Source of the DNA: Taxillus chinensis
Taxonomy: Eukaryota > Streptophyta > Magnoliopsida > Santalales > Loranthaceae
Assembly (NCBI GenBank): GCA_023512835.1
Contig: CM042089.1
Location: 13,655,759-13,719,758, forward strand
Reading direction: 5' to 3'
Length of the DNA: 64,000 nucleotides
The notes beneath the pieces were generated by a model. The model saw only the letters and a list, made by a program, of their open reading frames with translations, was not told the DNA's origin and made no database searches. Position 1 is the stretch's first letter, and the number at the start of each line of letters is the position of its first letter. Of this stretch, positions 11,761 to 21,462 are shown in pieces. Made by a program: the position numbers and the translations under genes.

Positions 11761-12478
11761 AATTAAAAGCCTAGAGTTGACAAGAACTGTAAAAGGCTAG
11801 AACCCGAGAGACTTTGCAAAGGCAGGAGGATTACTTGCCTATAATGCATTGCAGAGGTAGGAAGATTACCGCCTACGATGCAAAGATAGTAAAAATTAAA
11901 AGCCACGAGCTGACATGAATGTAAAAGGCTAGAACCTGAGAGACTTTGCAGAGGCAGGAAGATTACTTGCCTACAATGCTTTGCAAAGGTCGGAGGATTA
12001 CTGCCTACGATGCAAGGATACTGAAAATTAAAAGCCTAGAGCTGACAGGAATGTAAAAGGCTAGAACCTGAGAGACTTCGCAGAGGCAAGAGGATTACTT
12101 GCCTACGATGCGCTGCAGAGGTCGGAGGATTACCGCCTACGATGCAAAGATACTGAAAATTAAAAGCCTAGAGCTGACAGAAATGTAAAAGGATAGAACC
12201 TGAGAGATTTCACAGAAGCAGGAGGATTACTTGCCTACAATGCGTTGCAGAGGTCGGAGGATTACCGCCTACGATGCAAGGATACTAAAAATTAAAAGCC
12301 TAGAGCTGACAAGAATATAAAAGGCTAGAACCTGAAAGACGTCGCAGAGACAGGAGGATTACTTGCCTATAATGCGTTGCAAAGGCTAGAGGATTACCGC
12401 CTATGATGCAAGGATACTGAAAATTAAAAGCCTAGAGCTGACAAAAATATAAAAGGCTAGAACCTGAGAGACTTGTGG
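11761..12478 (+). repeat. Tandem array, 132-bp unit, more than five copies
   Basis: The block around 'gagagacttt' starts at 11806, 11938, 12070, 12202, 12334 and 12466, exactly 132 bp apart each time. Every unit contains two related sub-blocks of about 35 bp ('aggcaggaggattacttgcct' type and 'ggtcggaggattaccgcct' type) plus 'aattaaaagcctagagctgac'. The sub-blocks are weakly self-complementary. The length is a multiple of three, but I find no long frame through the array, so coding is not supported. It lies left of the LTR at 12908, in the place of a retroelement interior. Confidence 0.92.
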
Positions 12479-12907
12479 AAACAACGATTAATATTTGACA
12501 GAGATGCTTTAGGGGTTTGGTGAGCACGGGAGACCTTAATTGGTTAATGGCTTCTAATGTTTGAGGTTTCTGAGAACAACTCATAAAACCTGCACAAGAG
12601 AAATGCCCATGATGCATGTATGAATGCATGAAATTCTTTTCTTAACTTAGTGGGGGGAGCTTAACCCACTGGGTATTCACTGTTATTGGTGATGAACTTT
12701 ACCTTGTTGGGGAAGTATCACAACGCTGTTGAGAAATTATTTTGTAGGGGATCATTCCACTCATGCTGGGGAACTTTGTTTTTATTTGCCTAGGGAGTTT
12801 GTTTGCCTTAGCTTCACTGAGTCAAAGAGCTTGACTTGAGCACAGTCTTCTTAGATGACAGAGCGTCTTTGCTGAGTAATATCATGAGAGATCCTATTGG
12901 GGATAAA
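12479..12907. other. Unassigned DNA between tandem array and LTR
   Basis: There is no gene here. It contains G/T-rich text such as 'ttgggggagc'- and 'ctggggaac'-like words similar to many plant retroelement interiors. The bases just before 12908 (ending 'tattggggataaa') could be a degraded polypurine tract, which would make 12908-14962 a 3' LTR. This is inference. Confidence 0.35.
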
Positions 12908-13283
12908 TGTAAAGACTCATATTTGGGTAGTGTTGAAAGATTACCATTTTATGGGAATGCAACTATCTAGACGGTAGTGTAGTTGTCGATGTGAGCATTT
13001 TGATAGTACTTGGGGCCGATTCCGAGTCGGGGCCCCAAGTGGCCCAATTGTTGACTTTCTCGGGGTTTATTGGTTGACTTTGCATTTGAGCTGTCATTTG
13101 AGTGTGATAATATCATAATAGTATTTTGCTCGTCATTTCGAGCGTTTTGACAGTAATTGGACTCAATTTGGAGTTTGTGACCTCGGGAGGTCAATTATTG
13201 TTGGGAGGCCAATTATTGGCAGCAGTATATAAATAATTAAGAAATTGCCTTATCCCTTTAATTGTTTGGTGCATGTGTATTTG

Positions 13284-13286
<3 letters not shown>

Positions 13287-13361
<75 letters not shown>
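13287..13361. repeat. (GA)n microsatellite
   Basis: About 37 uninterrupted GA units lie inside the LTR, close to where transcripts of these LTRs would be expected to begin. A similar GA-rich block lies at the equivalent place in the LTR at 24688 (25351-25576). Confidence 0.95.
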
Positions 13362-13364
<3 letters not shown>

Positions 13365-13594
13365 GAAGAGCTTCTTTTGGTGATTTGGGGCGATTGGAGT
13401 TCATGGATCACAAATAATCTTTCCAGGTAGGTGTCCTTGAACCTCTTATCTTGATTCTGTTTTTGAATATGCACGAATTTATCATGATTTATGACCTTGA
13501 GTATGAACCCTAGGTTTTGGGGGAAACCCAATTTTGGGTTAGATCTAATGGGTTAGCATAAGATCTGTGGGTAAGACCTGATTTATATCAGTTT

Positions 13595-13885
13595 GTAGTC
13601 AGTAGCTTCGGAGTCAGCAGCTATGTAGTCAGCAGCTTCGGAGTCAGTAGCTGTGTAGCCAGCAGCTTTGGAGTTAGCAGCAGTGTAGTCAGCAGCAGTG
13701 TAGTCAGCAGCTTCGTAGTCAGTAGCATCGCTCCGCAATAGTGTTTCTGCAGCAGTGATATACAGCATCGCTCCGCAACAGTGTTTCCGCAGCAGTGATC
13801 CGCAGCATCAATCCACAGCAGTGTTCCGTAGCATCAATCCACAGCTTCAATCCACAATAGTGTTCCGCAACAGTGCAACTGCACT
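13595..13885. repeat. Two adjoining short tandem arrays (16-bp and CAGCA-rich)
   Basis: Bases 13595-13735 consist of near 16-bp units of the type GTAGTCAGCAGCTTCG. Bases 13740-13885 change to units of the type CCGCAGCATCAATCCACAGC. Both lie inside the LTR at 12908-14962. The short frames running through them are repetitive and not called. Confidence 0.85.
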
Positions 13886-14962
13886 GCATTGCACTGCACC
13901 AGACTATTTACATTTATACTTAAGTTACAATGTAAATAGAAAAATACCCCTCTTTCGGATTCAAAGAAAAATACTAGAAAATTAAATTCTCACTCCTTTA
14001 AAATATGAAAATTGGGATTTAGTGTAAAATCTCAGAAAAATCCAGTTTTTCGTAGAGGTGAATTTTTGAAAAGTGGGATTAGACATCTCAAAAAAAATCC
14101 CGAAAATTCATATTATCTTAGTTATGATATGGAGACCCAATGCCGGGACTTTTTATTTCAAGAAAACAACTCCTATGAGTATCTTCTTCCTTGGTCAAGG
14201 AATGATGATCGATTTGTGAAGACTGACTTCAATTATAAAGGGAGTATGGTGAACCTTAATGTCATATTGGTGTTGGTATGTTGGTTTAAGGAATTGGGGC
14301 TTGGGCTATATGACTTGTTGGGTTCTCACCGTGAGGCTAAGGCCTGTGTTGAGTCGTTGAGCTCGTGAGCCGTCGAGCTCGTGGAGCTAGGGCTGAGTGC
14401 CCTGAGCTGGGATCCCAAGGAGGATCGTGGACAAGCTGTCTTGTGTGGGCAGGCTGTGTCCTGATGATTGTGTACATTACACGGTGCATGAGTATACTGA
14501 GCATATAGTATAGACTTATATGTTTGCATGATGTGGAGTTTTAGGGTCACATACTGAGCTTGTTGCTCACCCCTACTTGTTGTTTCCCTTTTTTCAGGTG
14601 TGACCCGAGACTAGTGAAGGACTTTCTTCCAGGAGGACGTGCCCACTACTCTGATGTATGATACAATATTGTATTTTGTATTATTTTGTGTGATATCCCA
14701 GACATGGGTACGTAGACAGTTATATTTGCATACTGTTTGTGATGTGATATTTGTATGACTGTTTGACTTATTGTATATATGATGATATATGGGAAAGTAC
14801 AGGATTACTCTTGATGTATGACTGTACAAGATTGCATGATTGAGATAGCACCCGCGGTGTAGTCTCTATTGGTGCTAGTTACCAACCCCTTGACCTTTCG
14901 GGTGCAGGCAAGGGAAAGTCATGTTCCTAGTTCCGGATTCCCTGGAATTTGGGGGCGTAACA

Positions 14963-15633
14963 CACATACCACCTTTTCCTATTGCATATGGTGATATGGC
15001 AAATTGGCATAGTGCCATCTCACCCAAGATAGCAATTTTAAATTGGTTGTCAACCAAGGAGAAGCTTTTGACTCTTGGTTGTCAACTAAGGAGAAGCTTT
15101 TGACTCTTGGTTGTGCTGCATTCATGGGCATAGGGGTAAGTTGCAAGTTTTGTTATTCAAAAATAAAATCTCATGTGAACTTCTTTTTTCTGCTCTTGTC
15201 GTGTCTATACTAGGGATCCGTCTCTTTGATACTCCAAGAAAAACTAAGGAGGCGTTTGGCAGGAATAGTTTTCTGAATTCATTTTTAAAAGGGTAGGCCC
15301 GATGTGGATTCACTTTAATTTAATAATAATATAAGTTTAAAATAAATTTTAAAAATGATGGGTCCCATATTTATTTTTTAAAATTTATTTTTAAATCTAA
15401 AATCAATTCTGGAGACTTAAATATTTTTTTTACTTTTTCTCTATTTTATTACTTAAACCTATTAAATATTATTTTAAAAAAGTTTAGTCTCAATTTTAAA
15501 AATACACACGCTTTTTAAAACATATTCTCCCTCCTACCATGAACAGATCCGAAAAGTTCCGTTAGGAGGAAAGCGGTCGAAATGCAAACTATGTAACTGG
15601 TGTCTACAAACTGTTATTTAAAACTACGATTAG
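14963..15633. other. Intergenic DNA with small repeats
   Basis: No gene is seen. Two full 32-bp units beginning 'ttggttgtcaac' lie at 15043 and 15075, with a partial third at 15107. Bases about 15250-15545 form a diverged repeat that recurs near 60123-60560: both contain a 'gtttgg' edge, a T-rich middle and a 'cattctcccTcctac'-like end. Confidence 0.6.
15043..15114. repeat. 32-bp direct tandem repeat, 2.2 copies
   Basis: The word TTGGTTGTCAAC starts at 15043 and 15075, each followed by the same 'aaggagaagcttttgactc' tail. The two units differ by one base. Confidence 0.9.
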
Positions 15634-16379
15634 TAGGGGTGTTACCCGCCATAGCAGGGGCGGAGTCTACCTATTACCGTACCCTGCCTCTGCCTAGGCG
15701 GGTAATAAAATTTTAATACCGTACCCCGCCCCATGTGTAGGCAGGGTTAGCGAAATGAGGCTTCATCTGCTCGCACCTCGCTACCGGATTTTATCGTTCT
15801 CTCTTAAGACAACTTTGCCTTTTAATGGCTTCATGAAACAGTTGATAGGGGTGATTCGGGTCCTATCAGGGGCGGAATCAACTTATTACTGCCTCTCATC
15901 CCTGCTTAGGTGGTATATCAAATTTTAAAATTATATCTTGTTCCATATATAGGCGGGGCAGGATATACCGTTCTTTAATGTGTCTGGGAATGAGGTTCCA
16001 TCTGCCCGCATCTTATTATTATTTTTATTGGATTTTTTCATATTAATAATTTTGGCTTAAATCAAATTTTACATTAAAAATTATCAAAAATGATTTTATT
16101 TTACAGTAATAAATAATATTCAATAATATCACAAATCATAAACAATAGTTAAATAATAATATTTAAAATATTATTAAATTATAAATAAAATTATTAAAAT
16201 TAGGCAAGGCGGGGAACTCCACTACCTATTATTGTTTCTCATCCCCGCCTGGGGCGGGGTGTCAAGTTTAAAAACCGTACCCCACTCTTGCCTTGATGGG
16301 GTAACCCGCCCCGCATAGCGGGGGCGGATCGGATAGCGGGCGGGCTAACAGGTGTGTGTGTATCCGTTGCCCACCCCTA
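15634..16379. mobile_element. Non-autonomous hAT-like element
   Basis: The ends are TAGGGGTG (15634) and CACCCCTA (to 16379), perfect inverted termini. Flanking 8-mers ACGATTAG and GTGATTAG agree at six of eight places, as expected of an aged 8-bp hAT target duplication. The interior has repeated 'acccgcc' and 'ggcgggg' words near both ends and an AT-rich centre, and no transposase frame. Confidence 0.72.
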
Positions 16380-16387
16380 GTGATTAG

Positions 16388-17558
16388 CATTGGGGGTGTA
16401 ATTGCAAACTGACCCATCAAAACTGTCAAAACTAAATAAATTTGGTTTGGTTTAGGATTTCAAAATCAGTTTAAACCGAATTAAATAGAATAATATTGTC
16501 ATTTATTTATTTTATATTTTATATTTTAGAACTTATTTATTTAATATTGATTGCTAATACTTGATATGTTGTATTTGTGAATTATATTATCTAATTTTGA
16601 GACTTTTAAAATTATAAAATTTATATATATTAATATTGATATGTTTATACATTATTTATTTATTTGTTTTACATCTATTTTAATTTCAAGGACTCCAAAA
16701 TTGATGAATCAAACCGAGTTAAACTGATTCAAACCGATATTTTTTCAAACTACTGGTTCAAATCGAATTGACCCTAACCGAAACAGTTTAATCCGGTTTG
16801 GTTTGGTTCAAACAACAAGTTTAGTTTGAATTGATTTTGTTCAAACTAAAAAACATCAATTTGATTAAAAAAGTAGCTCAAATCGACTTAAACTGAATCG
16901 ATTTCACCTATAATTAGTACCATCTAAGTCACAAGTAATGACATAAAAGCTCCCTAAGTCAGATAATTTTTTAAAATCATATAATTCATTTATTACTATT
17001 ATAGTTAGTAACGTATTAATTACAAATATTATGAGATAATATATTACTAACTAACTAGTTTTAATTATAATTATATAATACATATATATAACTAAAATTA
17101 AAATATATATTTTTAATATATATATTTAAAAAAATGAGAGTAGGGAGGAAGGGCCATAGCCCTGGTCAGTCCCGTTATATTCGTCTTACTATCCTATTAA
17201 ATATAATTTATTGTTAATTTATAATTTAACATAAGTTCTAATAGAATTCAGAAAAATAAAATATAAAAATTAAATCTTCTACCAAACATACTTTAGATGT
17301 TTGATTTTGGTATAACTGTTTATACCATATGGATAAAATTTTATAATTTTGATAATGCTTTTGTATTTGAAGATGAGTTTTTTTTTCCGCAAGGTGATTG
17401 AGATGATTAAATTTTACGAGATTTGTTATAGCTTTGCTTTCCGGGTATACCATGATTATTTTGATTTGTTGATTGTTTTCTCCTGTTTGTTCGGATATCC
17501 ACCCACTTCTATTATATGGAATATCCTCGATATATTTGTACATGCCTTTTGAATTAAT

Positions 17559-17605
<47 letters not shown>

Positions 17606-18660
17606 TTAAACTAGCCTCTCGTCTTCATGACCTCTTCCTCTCTAGTAGGCACTAGGCAGGTGATCCACACCCCAGCACATTGCACACACATCTCAATTTG
17701 ACAATGGCTAAATTCTAAAGTCAAACTTGAGGAATTATGTAAAAACATAATCTAAAAAAAAAACTCTAATGTGACATCGGAGCGTATTTAGATGGCGATA
17801 GCGACGTCTCACAGCGTGTCCGATGGACTAGATGAATAAAATTATTTAACAAAAAAAATAAAATTATTTTAAAAAAATAGGAATCTAATAATTCTGATTT
17901 ACCAAACCTCATAGTGTGGACTAAACAGAAAAACTAACAACATATTTAATTCATAAATTGATCGACTGAAAATTAAATAAATTAAAAATCAAATATATTA
18001 ATATTTATTTGAGCGGATTGACTAACTTTTCAATCCAATCGAAAATCAAATAAACCGATTAGATAAATAGTACAATACTCCCAAACTGACCGAATATTTT
18101 TGGATGAATTTTTTTTTCTTACACAATAAAAAATATAAATGTTTTATGAATTAGAAGTATAAGTCGATTACGGATTTCTAAAGTTTAATCCAAAGATTTT
18201 TTTTATAATGATAATTTATTTGATTTGATTTGTTAAAATTAGATATTATATTATGTATTCTAGTTTGTGTTGATGTTATAAATTTAAAGTGAGAAATTGA
18301 CGATGTTCAGGTTAAGCAAGAAAACTGTTAATCCAATAAACCAATCGAATAAAAATCGAATAAATTGAAAATTAAATAAACTAATTTAGGTGAGTTAAGT
18401 AATTCTATTAATTCGATCCGAAAATCAAAAATTTAATTAAACAAAATAATATAAACATGAATGGTAGACACTCTTCGATTAACAAGTTTGGGAAGAGTTT
18501 GAATTTACTGGTGAGCAAAATCACCTCACTACTGTAGTAATTTGATTTATTTCAAATTTTATTAATATTTATTTTAAAATTTTAAATATTAATTAAATAT
18601 TCATGTAATATATATTATAATGGTTACTGAAAAATTAATTATAGAAAATTTGAAGATAAA
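16388..18660. other. AT-rich intergenic DNA with degenerate repeats
   Basis: No supported gene. Bases about 16388-16912 are full of 'aaccgaatt' and 'ggtttggttt' words and start with 'gggggtgtaattgca', which suggests another old non-autonomous transposon. Bases about 17930-18440 are a similar 'aaccgatt/gaaaattaaa' block. A CT/TA microsatellite lies at 17560-17606. The small frames around 17240-17650 lack any recognisable domain. Confidence 0.5.
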
Positions 18661-19150
18661 TGAATAAATTTGTGGGCAGAAGAGTTTTTAAGAAACGCAA
18701 AACACGTGGGCGTTCATACGCGGCGACGACAACGAATGAGGACGTTTCGTCTGCTTCGCTACCACCACGCGTGACAGCCAAATTGTCTAGTCATCCCTCA
18801 GTCGCGTGAACGCAACCCGCCCACAACAAACAAAAACAACGTTTCTGTTGTTGTTGTTGCCGTGTTGGTGGTGGGACTACTATTATTATTAAAAGTTGAT
18901 CGGTCACGGACACGGGACACCGCAGGTAACAATATATCTTCTTCTCTCCCGCAAGAACCTTCCAGTTTATCTTGCTTGGGCGTTGCCCCCACGCGGCCTT
19001 TAAAATATTCTTGATCTCTTCTCTGCCAAACGGCTCGCCCTCGTTGATTACTGCAAGAGTTCTTAATCGTCCTTAATAATTCTCGTGTCAGTACTGTTTC
19101 ACTCAAGTTTTTCTTCTTCCTCCCTCCCCCCCACCCCTTTCCCTTTCGCT
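18661..19150 (+). promoter_or_regulatory. Probable promoter and 5' UTR of the HAD phosphatase gene
   Basis: Base composition changes from AT-rich to mixed about 450 bp before the start codon. A CACGTG G-box core is at 18703-18708. The last 60 bp before the ATG are CT-rich (TTCTTCTTCCTCCC...), a common feature of plant 5' UTRs. No TATA box was assigned. Promoter status is inferred from position. Confidence 0.4.
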
Positions 19151-21462
19151 ATGGATTGTCGCTGTAAAGCTGTCATAGATTACAGCTCCCCATTCGATTG
19201 CGTTATGTTTGGTATGTCGTTTTTGGATTCACGTACGGCTCTAGATATATTCTGGTTTCAGAACTTTTGATGTGTGAATTGATCCCTGAAATGCCTTATT
19301 TTTTTTACGAACTGTGTCGTGCAGATTTGGATGACACCTTATACCCTAAGAAGATAGGAATTGCTGAAGCATGCAAGAAAAACATTGAAGGTTGGTTGGT
19401 GTCCTAATTGTTTTTTTTTTTTTTTGCTTTATTAGGTCGCTGATCGTCATGTTTTTTAATTTTCTTTTCTCAAAGGGAAAACTAACGCTGAAAATAGAAA
19501 AGAAAAAGTGCTAAGCAGACGATTTATTTATTTTTATTGAATTTGTGTAGAATTTCTTGTTCAGAAATGCGGGTTCTCGGAGAGCAGGGCTTTGAGTCTC
19601 CGTGTAGAGCTCTTCAAGAGCTATGGCAGCTCTCTGGCCGGTTTGCGTGTAATTACTGCCTCCTATTTATCAACATTCTAATTTCTATACAATCAATCTT
19701 TTTTGGATTTTTCATTCTCGTTGTGTCATTTAATTTGATCCACCCTTACAATATCTATACGAGAGCTTCTATAATCCAGAAAGATGTGACTAGCTAGGTG
19801 TTATAAAAAAAATTTAAAATTTAATATATATAAACACACACACACTGACACACACAAATGAACGAATCGTTTAAATATTATTGTGTTTATTTGCAGGCGT
19901 TAGGTAACGACATCGACGCGGACGACTACCACAGGTTAAGCACAACCTCGTCCTTGTCAAAAAGTCAACCAATTCCGGCAACCTTAAACTCTTGTTCTTT
20001 TGCTTTTAAGTTTTTGTTAAAAAACAATTCTCCTGATTTGCGCTGACAGTTTTGTGCACGGAAGACTTCCGTACGAGTCAATCAAACCTGATCCTGAACT
20101 GAGAAGCCTGCTGCGAAGCATCACCCAGAGAAAAGTGGTAAGTGCCGAGTAACTAAGTGATAAATTAGAATTTAGAAGGGAGAGGGACATTATTATATAT
20201 AATTCTATTAATGTGAAGCCGTAACATTTGTGTCTCCTTTTACTTCGGTTAAGGTTTTCACCAATTCGGATCGAAACCATGCCAACAAGGTCTTGGACCT
20301 GCTCGGAGTAGCAGATTGCTTCGACCAGATCATCTGCTTCGAGACAATGAATCCAAATCTGTCGAAATCCAACCGTCCAGACCAATTTCCTGTCCTCCTC
20401 AAGCCTTCATTGCAGGCCATGAAAATCGCTCTCGCTGCCGCTGAGGTTGAGCCACGCCGCACGGTATGCACCACTTCATCACTTCAAAACCTCCCAAATA
20501 TTGGTCTCCATCACTGTCTATGATTCGAACATGTTGAATTCACAAAACCACAATACTTTTGTAGCTGTTCCTGGATGACAGCGTCCGTAATGTCGCAGCT
20601 GGCAGGGCCGTTGGTCTTCGGACCGTTCTGGTATCTATCTTATCTTGTCTGTGTTTGTTTTTACCAACCCCCACCCTGATCTATATATATATATATATAT
20701 ATGCTAAATAAAAAATTAGGATCAGGCCGTTCGATTTAGATTTCTGTTAAGTTTAACGATAGTAGTTATCGGTGAACAGTTAGATGAAATTGTTTACATT
20801 ATATATACGAATAAAGCGTACAAGCTGTTTTTTAATGTTTCTCTTGCGTACCTTTGATATAATTTTATTAGTTCTAACAAAATATGGATAAAACTTAATT
20901 AAATCATTGGTCAATAAGGTTTACCCGAAGAGTCCTTCCACTTAGGCATGATAATGGGCTGAGTCGGTTTCGAATACTGTTCCGATCTGAATTCCGCTTG
21001 AGATTTTATAGGTTACATAAATTCGTTCCGATCTGCTAGTTTAGGCACTTTAAGATGAGATGAGACGTGATGGGTCAGGATATGATTTTTAGTTTAATTT
21101 TATTTAAAAATGCTCAATCCGACAAGATTTAAATCCAAATATGATAACATATGAGAACGTTACAAATGGGATCGGAACTGCTTGAGTCGGAACAGGATAA
21201 AATTGTCGGCCCTAGAGTCGCGCTTGCATTATGTTCTTATATGCGTAAGTTTTCGGTGTTCGTTAAAACGGTGTCGTCTTGATCGGTGCAGGTTGGTAAT
21301 GGAGCGAAAAGCACGGAGGCTGACTACGCCGTGGAGGCAATCAACAACCTGCGAGAAGTGGTTCCTGAGATATGGGTGAGCAGAGTGGACGGTGGAGATC
21401 AGAGCATCAGCCGCAGCCGCAGAGATGTCAACAACCCTTTTACGAGGCCGGTCACGGCTTGA
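19151..21462 (+). CDS. HAD-family phosphatase, SDT1-like pyrimidine 5'-nucleotidase, eight exons
   Basis: I join exons 19151-19211, 19325-19390, 19551-19648, 19897-19934, 20050-20137, 20254-20463, 20565-20630 and 21292-21462. All introns are GT-AG and the frame stays open for 265 residues plus TGA. The product carries the HAD motifs: nucleophile loop DLDDTLYP (residues 21-28, split across intron 1), FTNSD (119-123), a lysine in LLKPS (167) and the metal site FLDDS (189-193). It also has HGRLPY, typical of the plant group related to yeast SDT1, which removes phosphate from pyrimidine nucleotides. Length is close to the usual 260-290 residues. The ATG at 19151 lies 19 codons before the nucleophile loop and no other in-frame start fits. 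No targeting peptide is evident, so cytosolic action is likely. Substrate is by family only; other small phosphate esters are possible. Intron 7 (661 bp) is the longest and holds transposon-like DNA. Confidence 0.9.
20938..21216. mobile_element. Possible short non-autonomous transposon in intron 7
   Basis: The block begins 'taggcatgataatgggc' and ends '...aattgtcggccctaga', with repeated 'gagtcgg' and 'gttccgatc' words, in the style of hAT-derived plant repeats. The ends are only loosely inverted and no target duplication is seen. It does not disturb the splice sites. Confidence 0.3.

Larger units (their letters stand above)
12908..14962 (+). mobile_element. Long LTR, plus strand (solo or 3' LTR)
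   Basis: It starts TGTAAAGACTCATA, like the LTR starts at 8667 (minus) and 24688, and ends 'gggggcgtaaca', like those at 9094 and 51862. Internal landmarks in order are a (GA)n tract (13287-13361), 'aggtaggtg' after it as in the other LTRs, two short tandem arrays (13595-13885), and 'gctcacccctac' followed by a GTGAC-type end. The flanking five bases (ATAAA and CACAT) do not match, so it is not a simple solo LTR with intact target duplication. Confidence 0.68.

Noticed and set aside
11761..12478. Tandem array as a repeat protein gene
   Set aside because: Although the unit is a multiple of three, no long frame with an ATG runs through the array.
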